Assembly: GCF_900114825.1 (NCBI RefSeq)
Contig: NZ_FOUI01000005.1
Location: 1-64,000 of the forward strand
From: Halopseudomonas yangmingensis
Lineage (GTDB): Bacteria; Pseudomonadota; Gammaproteobacteria; Pseudomonadales; Pseudomonadaceae
Reading direction: 5' to 3'
Length of the DNA: 64,000 nucleotides
How positions within the stretch are numbered: the first letter of the stretch is position 1; each line of letters begins with the position of its first letter. The position numbers were made by a program, and so were the translations under genes. This document shows, one piece after another, positions 56,348-64,000 of the stretch. The notes beneath the pieces were generated by a model. The model searched no databases, was not told the DNA's origin, and saw only the letters and a program-made list of their open reading frames with translations.

Positions 56348-57016
56348 CTACCCTCTGCTGGTGCCGAATCCCCAGTGCCCTCTCCCGTAAGACTTGGTCA
56401 CTGCCTTGCACAGGTAGCTGGTACGGTAAAACAATTCAGGCAATCGATCTGGCTTACCGGCCTTCACCTTCCGGTCAACTCGGTACACAGCGTTAGCCGG
56501 AATATGGACCAGACCTTTCACCAGCTCCACGCGCATACCCAGTGCACTGGCCCATGCCTCTTGCATGCGACTGATCATGTTGTCAGCAGTCGAGTCCAGC
56601 TTCCCCAGCGTGTAGAAGGCATCCAGGTTGAGCAGGATGAGCAAGTGGTAGTGAGGCCGCTCTCTCTGTCCCACCTCGCGCGCCCAGACGTAACGCACTT
56701 TGCTGTCATGTGCATACTTGTTGCACTCACGAGCCCTGAGCCGGTTGTGTTTGATTTTCGCTTTGAAGGAATCAAGAAACCTACTGATGACTACGTTGCT
56801 GTCAGTATGGACAGGTAGGTCGACACCTGCTGGCAAGCGTAGGTCGGCTCTGAAAGCCAATAGTCGCGGATACTCATCCAGAGCCAGCTCGATGGTGCGT
56901 TTCAAGCGTGATAGATACTGCTCGATGAAAGGGCCCTTATCGACCATCACTGATAGGCCTTCAAAGCTGTTGTCGTAATGCAAGCGGAGATTGGGGTTAT
57001 CGGGATGTCGGATCAT
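56348..57016 (-). CDS. YagK/YfjJ-type (inovirus Gp2-like) protein
   Basis: A 222-residue protein from ATG 57016 with AGGAG 7-8 bases upstream. The C-terminal YagK_YfjJ domain contains REVGQRERPHYHLLILLN, an HxH-type motif similar to HUH replication/relaxase enzymes, and ends RTSYLCKAVTKSYGRGHWGFGTSRG. Related proteins occur on cryptic P4-like islands (CP4-6, CP4-57) with AlpA, as here. It may nick or start replication of an excised island, but the tyrosine nucleophile was not firmly identified. Confidence 0.78.
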   Translation of the reverse strand: MIRHPDNPNLRLHYDNSFEGLSVMVDKGPFIEQYLSRLKRTIELALDEYPRLLAFRADLRLPAGVDLPVHTDSNVVISRFLDSFKAKIKHNRLRARECNKYAHDSKVRYVWAREVGQRERPHYHLLILLNLDAFYTLGKLDSTADNMISRMQEAWASALGMRVELVKGLVHIPANAVYRVDRKVKAGKPDRLPELFYRTSYLCKAVTKSYGRGHWGFGTSRG

Positions 57017-57459
57017 GGTTACTACTCCTTGGATAGGTTCATAACCTGTGTCCAATGAGTATTTTTTAACCGTTACCTCGTAGTGGTCTGTCTATCTGGC
57101 TATTCAAGCTTGATGAGATAGCTTGGCCTCTAGCCTTATGGGGTCATGTGTTCTTATAGCTTATTGACTCCTTGCTGGTTGTATCCCTGTATTGTGATAC
57201 TGCTTCATGTAGCTGGTTCCTAACCCTACGGGTGATAACCCTAAAGCATAATACCCGCACCGAAAACGAGTTCCCCCGGAGCACACGAAAAGCAACTCGG
57301 ATTCTCCAGCCACGCCTGCATATTTACTCTGCGCTTAACTCTGGAAAAAAAACACTGCCGTTAATCCGGCATAAATGCCATGACCAGCCACAACTGATCA
57401 TGGCATTGATAGCTGGTTCTGGATGGTTAGCCCGTGGAGGCCTGTCGGGATGGAACACA
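57017..57459. other. Long gap with no recognised gene
   Basis: About 440 bases between the YagK-type gene and alpA. An open frame on the plus strand spans part of it but has no family resemblance and runs over alpA. The only clear structure is the inverted repeat at 57374-57407. The region is relatively AT-rich and may hold the promoter of the YagK-type gene, an origin or an RNA. Nothing else is seen. Confidence 0.5.
57374..57407. repeat. 10-bp inverted repeat beside alpA
   Basis: AATGCCATGA (57374-57383) is the perfect complement of TCATGGCATT (57398-57407), 14 bases apart. It lies about 50 bases after the alpA stop. It may be a terminator-like hairpin or a binding site; no T-run follows on the minus strand. 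Confidence 0.4.
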
Positions 57460-57645
57460 CTAAGCGAGATCGCGCTCCTCGATTCTTGCCAGAATCCAAT
57501 CGTGGATCTCACTTTCTACCCAGCCGACACACTGGCCTCCCAGCGAGACGGGTTTCGGAAACGCGCGCTCCCCGATGTACTTATAGATGGTTGACCGTGC
57601 CAGGCCCGTTGAATTCATGACTTCTTTCAGGCGAATGATCCTCAT
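57460..57645 (-). CDS. alpA: AlpA-family excisionase/regulator
   Basis: A 61-residue MerR-like winged-helix protein: MRIIRLKEVMNSTGLARST, then IYKYIGERAFPKPVSLG, then VGWVESEIHDWI. A GAGGAG lies upstream. AlpA of CP4-57 activates the integrase gene and excision, and other family members act as recombination directionality factors. The prediction is that it drives excision of this island. It is at the opposite end from int. Confidence 0.93.
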   Translation of the reverse strand: MRIIRLKEVMNSTGLARSTIYKYIGERAFPKPVSLGGQCVGWVESEIHDWILARIEERDLA

Positions 57646-57717
57646 GAGCTGTCTCCTCTGTTGGCTCAGAGGATTGGCGGGAGCGGTAAAAAATCACTGG
57701 CCTCGACCATTACGCAC

Positions 57718-58944
57718 CTACTCGCCCGGAACATTCAAACGAATACACCGCGCTTTTCCCAAACCGCCCGCCACCACAACAGGCATACACAACTGTCCAC
57801 TCGGAAGCCTTGATACTGGCAGCAATTGCACCTTATCAACGCTCAGATCCAAGAATACTGGCTCCTGCAACCAACGCTTCACCAGCCAAGCCAGTTCTAT
57901 GCAGCTAAATACGAGCCCCTCGTAGATGATCTTCTCAAGGTTCGATGGAGCGTCCTTTGCCTGCAGCGCCTCATCAGGAACTCGAAGAATGCCCCGAACC
58001 CTGCGCTCCAGCCCGCATTTTTCGGCATGCTTGTCATAAAAGCTCTGCGCACCATCTACGTCCTCCCAATAAGTGCTGAGGATGTATGACACCTCGCCCA
58101 TCAGTTCCGATACCAAAACTGCGCGAACCTCACCACGCCGTATGACAGGCATCCATGGCCACTTCTGTCTTGCGATTGGCTCAAGTACTCGCCCCCACAC
58201 ATCGAAGTCGGAATAAAACTCCAGGCGCAACAAATTTCTTCGCATCACATCAAGCGAGGTGGGCATATCAAGGTAGTAAGTCGAAGCGGCTTTGGACTCT
58301 GCAAACCACTTACTTGATGTGCCCGGCACATGCCCCAAGAGGACTCCAGAACTAACTAGCTGCTTGGCATTGAGTCTGACCTGCGCAGCTCCTATACCAG
58401 TAAGATCGTACAGCTTTTCCCCTCTCAGCCCTCGTACAACACCTAGTTCGTCCGAGTGGCACACGAGAACAGCAGTGAAGAGGCGCAACCGTATACTGCC
58501 TCCATCCCCTTTAACTCGCCTGGGAGGACTTTTATAACCAACCCCAGCTGAGTCCATTGCTTCGTCATCGCTAACAGTCTTTCTGAAAAGCTCCACCTCC
58601 CCTGTGAGCACACGCTTGGCCAGATCAGCCTGACCTGGCCAATACTCGGAATTTTGCCTGGATCCGAGTTCATCAAGTAGCTCCGAGGCAATGGCGTATC
58701 GACGCGCGGGCTTACCTTTTCCCTCCCATCGCGCCGGAAACTCAGCTCTCAAAAGCTCATGTTTGTCGATCAGTGCAGTCAAGTTCTTTGCCACAACCCT
58801 GGGCGAAATATGCAGTGCTTTCGCCATTTCCTTAACCGTTAGCTCAGCTGAAGCGTGGCCATAGCAGGCTGCGAATGAGGCGATAAGATACTTCTCATCC
58901 GGCCCTAGCTGAGGGAAATTCTTACGCAATAGCGTACACAGCAT
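57718..58944 (-). CDS. Winged-helix protein of unknown function
   Basis: A 408-residue protein from ATG 58944 behind AAGGGGGAAGGG. The N-terminal 90 residues hold a MarR/IclR-like winged helix (ELTVKEMAKALHISPRVVAKNLTALIDKHELL). A second helix-turn-helix-like part (LYDLTGIGAAQVRLNAKQLVSSGVL) lies around 180-205. The rest is not recognised. It is divergent from the MatP-like gene over a control region with nested inverted repeats, so one of the two may regulate both. It could be a regulator of excision or replication. Confidence 0.6.
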   Translation of the reverse strand: MLCTLLRKNFPQLGPDEKYLIASFAACYGHASAELTVKEMAKALHISPRVVAKNLTALIDKHELLRAEFPARWEGKGKPARRYAIASELLDELGSRQNSEYWPGQADLAKRVLTGEVELFRKTVSDDEAMDSAGVGYKSPPRRVKGDGGSIRLRLFTAVLVCHSDELGVVRGLRGEKLYDLTGIGAAQVRLNAKQLVSSGVLLGHVPGTSSKWFAESKAASTYYLDMPTSLDVMRRNLLRLEFYSDFDVWGRVLEPIARQKWPWMPVIRRGEVRAVLVSELMGEVSYILSTYWEDVDGAQSFYDKHAEKCGLERRVRGILRVPDEALQAKDAPSNLEKIIYEGLVFSCIELAWLVKRWLQEPVFLDLSVDKVQLLPVSRLPSGQLCMPVVVAGGLGKARCIRLNVPGE

Positions 58945-58985
58945 GGCAACCCTTCCCCCTTAAAATTCTATATTAACACCTGTCT

Positions 58986-59019
58986 GTTATGATTTTATAT
59001 AATAATCATCAGGCATAAC
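58986..59019. promoter_or_regulatory. Divergent control region with nested inverted repeats
   Basis: GTTATG (58986-58991) / CATAAC (59014-59019) enclose ATGATT (58989-58994) / AATCAT (59004-59009). In the centre is TATAAT (58998-59003), a -10 candidate for the plus-strand gene, with TTAACA 19 bases before it. It lies between the winged-helix and MatP-like genes and is strongly AT-rich. Confidence 0.5.
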
Positions 59020-59112
59020 GCTATTGATGGCGCTATGAGTGACGAGTTTGGCTGGGTTGTAGGTTAGACTTACGGAGCGGCTTGGCAGCATTGATAGAAG
59101 GAGCGGTGGGCG

Positions 59113-59964
59113 ATGGCACGAAGACGAACCCCGGGGCTGGAATGGTTGGACGAAAACGACAGGTCTCAACGTATCTGGGCAGCGCATCACTTAATGGCGA
59201 AGGGAATCAGAACGAATAGAACCCGACCAGAAGAAAACACCCACCAAGACATGCTTGAGATCGGCTATGAATTCGAACGAGAAATTCAGGCACGAACCGA
59301 TAAGGGCGCACGCTACAAACTGATATTGCGAGACATGCGAGACGCATGGAGGCAGCGGCGCTACCACAACAGAACGGATGGGCAACAGATCTGCAAGTTC
59401 AAAATCCGGACAACGACAAAAGAGCGATTAGCTGAACTCGCTCAGAAAAAAGGAATCAGCGAAGGAGACTTTCTGGATGAAATAATTGAACGATCTTACA
59501 CTGCAATGCAGCGCAGAACTTCGAAAGATACTGATGCCGCACAGCTGAAGCCTGATATAGAAAAGCGGCCAGCGCTGTTTGAAATTTATAATTTCTTTAA
59601 CCCTGAAGACCCGGCCACAAGCATCTCTGATTTAAAAATAAAAACAGGGAAAATCCCAGCCATAAACCATTATCGAAGAGTCGACAGCCAAACAACCCTC
59701 TTGCTCAAAACAGAAAACACCAAAAACTTTTACAACGATAACAGTGAAACGACAGCACAAGAGGAATCAGGGTCTTTAGAACTGCCTAATGATTCACCCA
59801 CAACTGATGATCACAATGACCGTGGGGGTCAGCGTAATGAGCAGGAAGATAGCAGTGATCAAACTAGTGCTGAGAGCGGAGCAGTAGTCAAAATTGGTAT
59901 TAGCGATACGATTATGGGATACATGAGCACCCAAACAAGGGTAAAACCAAACAACCGAAAGTAA
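59113..59964 (+). CDS. MatP-like ribbon-helix-helix protein
   Basis: A 283-residue protein from ATG 59113 with AAGGAG upstream. An N-terminal helical part (10-80) is followed by MRDAWRQRRYHN and a ribbon-helix-helix-like segment (CKFKIRTTTKERLAELAQ, then KKGISEGDFLDEIIERSY, 94-130). The order helical bundle, R-x-R-R-x-H/Y-N, ribbon-helix-helix resembles E. coli MatP, which binds matS in the chromosome terminus. The C-terminal half is Asn/Ser/Asp-rich and probably disordered. Codon use is AT-rich. It is the last island gene before attR. Without a database search this is an analogy, not an assignment. Confidence 0.5.
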   Translation: MARRRTPGLEWLDENDRSQRIWAAHHLMAKGIRTNRTRPEENTHQDMLEIGYEFEREIQARTDKGARYKLILRDMRDAWRQRRYHNRTDGQQICKFKIRTTTKERLAELAQKKGISEGDFLDEIIERSYTAMQRRTSKDTDAAQLKPDIEKRPALFEIYNFFNPEDPATSISDLKIKTGKIPAINHYRRVDSQTTLLLKTENTKNFYNDNSETTAQEESGSLELPNDSPTTDDHNDRGGQRNEQEDSSDQTSAESGAVVKIGISDTIMGYMSTQTRVKPNNRK

Positions 59965-60155
59965 CCTATTGAGATCGCCTGCCCGCCCAGCGTACCGAGG
60001 TAGCATGGAGCGCACTCGGAGAATAGCCCAAACAACAATGTGACACCGCTTCACTCTAAGCCCATGCGAGGCTTGCAAGATAGTCGTCACCTTTTACACC
60101 AGGCCTCCGCTAGCCAAAGGTCAAATTGAACCCTCAAAGCCAAGCGGCGAGTAAA

Positions 60156-60165
60156 GTGGTGGGTA
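60156..60165 (+). repeat. Integrase arm-type site near attR
   Basis: GTGGTGGGTA, the same motif as at 32420, 32465 and (inverted) 32397 in the left end, stands 72 bases inside attR. Motifs at both ends support integrase arm sites. Confidence 0.65.
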
Positions 60166-60237
60166 CATTAATCAATAAATGCACGCACGAAACACAAGCG
60201 TATGATTTTTAACTATATTTTATTGGCGATCAACATT

Positions 60238-60258
60238 CAGGTGCAGAACATCGAGTAG
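60238..60258 (+). repeat. attR: displaced native end of yicC
   Basis: CAGGTGCAGAACATCGAGTA plus G encodes QVQNIE and TAG, the original yicC end with host-like third bases (AAC ATC). arfB begins 2 bases after the stop, so yicC and arfB were contiguous before insertion. Confidence 0.88.
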
Positions 60259-60260
60259 CC

Positions 60261-60674
60261 ATGCTGCAGATCAATGAGCACATCAGTCTGGCCGACTGGG
60301 AAATCGAGATCAGCCAGATCCGCGCCCAGGGTGCCGGTGGCCAGAACGTCAACAAGGTCTCCTCGGCGGTACACCTGCGCTTTGACATCCAGCGTTCCAG
60401 TCTGCCGGCCGAGGTCAAGCAGCGCCTGCTGGCACTGGCCGACCAGCGCATCAGCAAGGATGGCGTGATCATTATCAAGGCGCAGAGCTTTCGTACCCTG
60501 GAGCTTAACCGCGAGGATGCCCTGCAGCGCCTGGCGCAACTGATTGGCGAAGCCCTCAAACAACAGCGGCCACGCCGCCCCACCCGACCAACCCGCAGCT
60601 CGCAACAAAAACGCATGGACAAGAAAACCCACAAGGGCCAGATCAAGGCGCTGCGCGGCCGTATCGAGCCCTGA
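60261..60674 (+). CDS. arfB: Alternative ribosome-rescue factor ArfB
   Basis: A 137-residue peptidyl-tRNA hydrolase (YaeJ) that frees stalled ribosomes. The catalytic GGQ is at 26-28 in RAQGAGGQNVNKV. The C-terminal Lys/Arg-rich tail (QQRPRRPTRPTRSSQQKRMDKK) enters the empty mRNA channel. Its ATG lies 2 bases after the old yicC stop, so it was translationally coupled to yicC. The island now separates them, and its promoter must lie in the island end or be lost. Only an AT-rich TATATT is visible upstream. Confidence 0.95.
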   Translation: MLQINEHISLADWEIEISQIRAQGAGGQNVNKVSSAVHLRFDIQRSSLPAEVKQRLLALADQRISKDGVIIIKAQSFRTLELNREDALQRLAQLIGEALKQQRPRRPTRPTRSSQQKRMDKKTHKGQIKALRGRIEP

Positions 60675-60681
60675 GCAGCGG

Positions 60682-61363
<682 letters not shown>

Positions 61364-61388
61364 AAGCGCATTGCGTAAACTGTGCGGT

Positions 61389-61411
61389 CCGTTGTCTGGC
61401 GTCGACAACGG
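61389..61411 (+). repeat. Short hairpin between gmk and rpoZ
   Basis: CCGTTGTC (61389-61396) pairs with GACAACGG (61404-61411) around 7 bases. No T-run follows. It may slow transcription or be a processing site. Confidence 0.35.
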
Positions 61412-61456
61412 GCGCTTCATTTCACCGAATCCACCTCTGACGCTTCGGAGTACAGC

Positions 61457-61714
61457 ATGGCTCGCGTTACCGTTGAAGATTGCCTTGAACACGTAGACAA
61501 CCGCTTCGAGCTGGTAATGCTCGCCACCAAGCGTTCCCGGCAAATCGCCACCGGCGGCAAGGACCCCAAGGTCGCCTGGGAAAACGACAAGCCGACCGTG
61601 GTTGCCCTGCGTGAAATTGCCGAAGGCCTGATCACCAATGACATCCTTGCCCAGGAAGCCATTGCCGACCAGCACGAGCCGCTGTACGCTCTGGAAGAAG
61701 AGTTTCCGGAGTAA
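61457..61714 (+). CDS. rpoZ: RNA polymerase omega subunit
   Basis: An 85-residue omega protein from ATG 61457 ([19 protein letters not shown], the [12 protein letters not shown] loop and the [12 protein letters not shown] helix). Extension to the in-frame start at 61382 adds residues not in the family. It assists assembly of the beta' subunit and contributes a ppGpp site in relatives. It is followed by spoT in one operon. Confidence 0.97.
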   Translation: MARVTVEDCLEHVDNRFELVMLATKRSRQIATGGKDPKVAWENDKPTVVALREIAEGLITNDILAQEAIADQHEPLYALEEEFPE

Positions 61715-61782
61715 CGCCTTTGCCTCGATCAGACACCACCGCCCTCAGCGCTGACTTTCAGCAACCGGCAGAGGCCGGTGGC

Positions 61783-63918
61783 ATGTCTGATATCGAAGCC
61801 TTTGCCGAACGCCTCGGTAGTTATCTGGAAGCCGATCAGGTCAATCTGGTCAGGCGCGCCTATTTCTATGCCGAACAGGCACACGACGGCCAGACCCGCC
61901 GCAGCGGCGAGCCCTACGTCACCCACCCCCTAGCGGTAGCCGGCATCCTTGCCGAGATGCACATGGATCATCAGAGCCTGATGGCTGCCATGCTGCACGA
62001 CGTGATCGAAGACACCGGAATTCCCAAGCAGGCCCTGGAAAAGCAGTTTGGCGAAACCGTCGCCGAACTGGTCGACGGCGTCAGCAAGCTGACCCAGATG
62101 GACTTCGACACCAAGGCCGAAGCCCAGGCCGAAAACTTCCAGAAGATGGCGCTGGCCATGGCCCGTGACATTCGGGTAATTCTGGTCAAGCTGGCCGACC
62201 GCCTGCACAACATGCGCACCCTGGGTGCACTGGCGCCAGCCAAGGCCCGCCGCATTGCCCGCGAAACCCTGGAAATCTACGCCCCTATTGCCCACCGGCT
62301 GGGCATGCACAATCTCAGTACCGAATTCGAGGATCTGGGCTTTCGCGCCATGTACCCGCTGCGCTCGCGGATGATCGAGCGAGCCGTACGCCAGGCACGC
62401 GGCAACCGCCGTGAACTGCTCGGCAAGCTGCTCGCCTCGCTGGAAGAGCGCCTGCAACAGCAAGGGCTGAACGGTAGGGTACTGGGCCGCGAGAAGCACA
62501 TGTACGGCATCTACCAAAAGATGCGCCTGAAGCGCCGGGCCTTCAACGAGATCATGGATGTCTACGCTTTCCGCATCATCGTTGACAGCGTCGACAGCTG
62601 CTACCGCGCGCTGGGGGCCGTGCACGGCCTGTACAAACCCTTTCCCGGCCGCTTCAAGGACTACATCGCGATTCCCAAGGCCAATGGTTACCAGTCCCTG
62701 CACACCACCCTGTTCGGCATCGGCGGCGTGCCCATCGAGATCCAGATCCGTACCGAGGAAATGGAAGAGCTGGCAAATAACGGCATCGCCGCGCACTGGC
62801 TGTACAAATCCAAGGACGAAGTGCTCAACGGCAACCATGCGCGTACCCGCAAATGGCTGAAAGGGGTACTGGAACTCCAGCAAAGCGCCGGCAACTCGCT
62901 GGAGTTCATCGAGAACGTCAAGATCGACCTGTTCCCCGATGAAGTGTACATATTCAGCCCCAAGGGCCGGATCATGGAGCTGCCCAAAGGGGCTACACCG
63001 GTCGATTTTGCCTACGCGGTACATACCGATATCGGCAATAACTGCATCGCCTGCCGCATCAACCGCCGGCTGGCACCGCTGTCCGAGCCGCTGCAAAGCG
63101 GCCAGACCGTCGAAATCATCACCGCACCGGGCGCTCGCCCCAACCCGGCCTGGCTGAATTTCGTTATCACCGGCAAGGCCCGCACACATATCCGGCACGC
63201 ACTCAAGCACCAGCGCCACGCAGAGTCGGTAGCCCTCGGCGAACGTCTGCTGGACAAGGTACTCAGCAGTTTCGACACCAGCCTGGCGAATATCGACGAG
63301 CAAAGTATTTCAGCCGTTCTGGGCGACTGCGGCCTGACTCTGATGGAAGACCTGCTGGCCGATATCGGCCTGGGCAATCGCATGGCCTACGTGGTCGCCC
63401 GCAGCCTGTTGTTGCAGGCTGGCACCCGTACCGATAGCACTCCGGAGAAAAGCGAAAAACGCGAGGAACAAGGCGGCGCACTGGCCATTCGCGGCACAGA
63501 AGGCCTGGTGATGAACTTTGCGCGCTGCTGCAATCCAATCCCCGGCGACCCTATTGTCGGCCTGCTGACCTCCGGCAAGGGCATGCTGATCCACCAGGAA
63601 AACTGCCAGGAGCTTGCATCCCAGCGGCATGATAGCGAGAAACTGCTGCACCTGACCTGGGACAAGGACGTCAGCGGCGAATTCACCGTCGAGCTGCGTG
63701 TTGAGCTTGAGCAGCAGCGCGGTATCATCGCGCAACTGGCCACCAGTATCACGGTGGCGGATGCCAGCATCGAGCGTATCAGCGTTGACGAGCGCGACGG
63801 ACGTATCAGCGTGGTCCAGCTGGCCGTCAGGGTTCGTGACCGGCTGCATCTGTCACAATTGATCAAGCGCATCCGTGCGATTTCCGGGGTGGCTCGCATC
63901 ACCCGTCTGAAAAACTGA
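61783..63918 (+). CDS. spoT: Bifunctional (p)ppGpp synthetase/hydrolase SpoT
   Basis: Stringent-response enzyme of 711 residues from ATG 61783, which has GAGG upstream; a TTG at 61720 would add 21 residues. In order: HD hydrolase domain (THPLAVAGILAEMH, LHDVIEDTG, LADRLHNMRTLG), synthetase-like domain (FKDYIAIPKANGYQSLHTTL), TGS domain (DLFPDEVYIFSPKG), the conserved-cysteine region (FARCCNPIPGDPIVG) and a C-terminal ACT/RRM domain. The hydrolase residues are intact. The gmk-rpoZ-spoT order is standard. ridA follows after 16 bases. Confidence 0.96.
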   Translation: MSDIEAFAERLGSYLEADQVNLVRRAYFYAEQAHDGQTRRSGEPYVTHPLAVAGILAEMHMDHQSLMAAMLHDVIEDTGIPKQALEKQFGETVAELVDGVSKLTQMDFDTKAEAQAENFQKMALAMARDIRVILVKLADRLHNMRTLGALAPAKARRIARETLEIYAPIAHRLGMHNLSTEFEDLGFRAMYPLRSRMIERAVRQARGNRRELLGKLLASLEERLQQQGLNGRVLGREKHMYGIYQKMRLKRRAFNEIMDVYAFRIIVDSVDSCYRALGAVHGLYKPFPGRFKDYIAIPKANGYQSLHTTLFGIGGVPIEIQIRTEEMEELANNGIAAHWLYKSKDEVLNGNHARTRKWLKGVLELQQSAGNSLEFIENVKIDLFPDEVYIFSPKGRIMELPKGATPVDFAYAVHTDIGNNCIACRINRRLAPLSEPLQSGQTVEIITAPGARPNPAWLNFVITGKARTHIRHALKHQRHAESVALGERLLDKVLSSFDTSLANIDEQSISAVLGDCGLTLMEDLLADIGLGNRMAYVVARSLLLQAGTRTDSTPEKSEKREEQGGALAIRGTEGLVMNFARCCNPIPGDPIVGLLTSGKGMLIHQENCQELASQRHDSEKLLHLTWDKDVSGEFTVELRVELEQQRGIIAQLATSITVADASIERISVDERDGRISVVQLAVRVRDRLHLSQLIKRIRAISGVARITRLKN

Positions 63919-63934
63919 CCTTTCTGGAGTCACC

Positions 63935-64000
63935 ATGAACAAGCAAGTCATCACCAGTGACCGCGCACCTGCGGCCATCGGCACCTATTCCCAGGCCATC
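63935..64000 (+). CDS. ridA: RidA/YjgF reactive intermediate deaminase, N-terminal part
   Basis: The first 22 codons (MNKQVITSDRAPAAIGTYSQ, then AI) match RidA, which hydrolyses reactive enamine/imine intermediates from PLP enzymes. A CTGGAG precedes the ATG. The rest is outside the window. It is the usual gene after spoT in Pseudomonas. Confidence 0.92.
   Translation, partial: MNKQVITSDRAPAAIGTYSQAI

Larger units (their letters stand above)
32294..60258. mobile_element. Integrated genomic island in the 3' end of yicC (about 28 kb)
   Basis: The island is bounded by 21-bp imperfect direct repeats, starts with a P4-type integrase facing inward, and is absent from the conserved yicC-gmk neighbourhood of relatives. 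Contents: two large minus-strand defence-type operons, an island backbone (DUF932, YqaJ, cysteine-cluster protein, radC), hicAB, AlpA and a YagK/YfjJ-type protein. Several stretches (33.7-37.7 kb, 43.7-45.5 kb, 58.9-60.2 kb) are visibly richer in A+T than the chromosome. No virion, conjugation or clear partition genes are visible. It is probably mobilised by a helper or transduction. Confidence 0.9.

Noticed and set aside
57172-57594. 140-codon plus-strand open frame between the YagK-type gene and alpA
   Set aside because: It overlaps alpA in antisense and has no family resemblance or ribosome-binding site.
32294-60258. Island as a complete prophage
   Set aside because: No capsid, terminase, tail, portal or lysis genes; the content is defence and island backbone.

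Overview
The window is about 64 kb of a gamma-proteobacterial chromosome that fits the Pseudomonas lineage in the broad sense; a Halopseudomonas-like marine or environmental relative is possible but not provable from the sequence alone. The main support is gene order: rpmB-rpmG, radC, coaBC, dut, algC, argB, pyrE/crc, rph/yicC, gmk, rpoZ, spoT, ridA follows the P. aeruginosa PA5315-PA5339 neighbourhood. Pseudomonad hallmark genes are present: crc, algC with a long membrane N-terminus, and an OprC-type copper receptor. The housekeeping part is GC-rich with dense coding.

Region 1 (1-20.3 kb) holds mixed core genes: the 3' end of etfA; a TAXI-TRAP uptake system followed by a chemoreceptor whose tail has fused with a truncated convergent cyclase gene; trhP (tRNA hydroxylation); mgtE with an unusual leader; uppP; apbE; a copper module (DUF2946 plus OprC-like TonB receptor); and three adjacent c-di-GMP genes. 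Region 2 (20.3-32.3 kb) is the conserved block: M23 peptidase, rpmG/rpmB, radC, coaBC, dut, algC, argB, a thioesterase, a DUF4124 protein, pyrE, crc, rph and yicC.

Region 3 (32,294-60,258) is a roughly 28-kb integrative island. It has a P4-type tyrosine recombinase at the left end and sits in the 3' end of yicC, a protein gene rather than a tRNA. A 21-bp imperfect direct repeat marks attL and attR, and copies of GTGGTGGGTA lie inside both ends. It splits yicC from arfB, which were originally 2 bases apart. Its cargo, left to right: (a) a minus-strand operon of a class-2 OLD ATPase/TOPRIM nuclease, a compact UvrD-like helicase and an ApeA-like HEPN protein, resembling Gabija with an added HEPN gene; (b) an island backbone of zinc-ribbon protein, DUF932, YqaJ recombinase, a cysteine-cluster protein and a second radC broken by an IS3-family element; (c) a six-gene minus-strand operon of PLD/SNF2 helicase, DUF4391, type III Mod, DinD, type III Res and a GmrSD-like DUF262/DUF1524 protein; (d) hicAB; (e) a control end with a YagK/YfjJ (inovirus Gp2-like) protein, AlpA, a winged-helix protein and a MatP-like ribbon-helix-helix protein. 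No capsid, tail, conjugation or obvious partition genes were seen. The island therefore looks like a small mobilisable or satellite-type defence island.

Region 4 (60.26-64 kb) resumes the chromosome with arfB, gmk (its own strong promoter), rpoZ, spoT and the start of ridA.

The strongest candidates for something undescribed are the OLD-UvrD-HEPN triad and the six-gene helicase/type III/GmrSD operon. Neither can be confirmed as novel without searches. Secondary points are the yicC attachment site with purely synonymous differences, the mgtE leader with two mutually exclusive hairpins over the ribosome-binding site, and the MCP-cyclase deletion junction.
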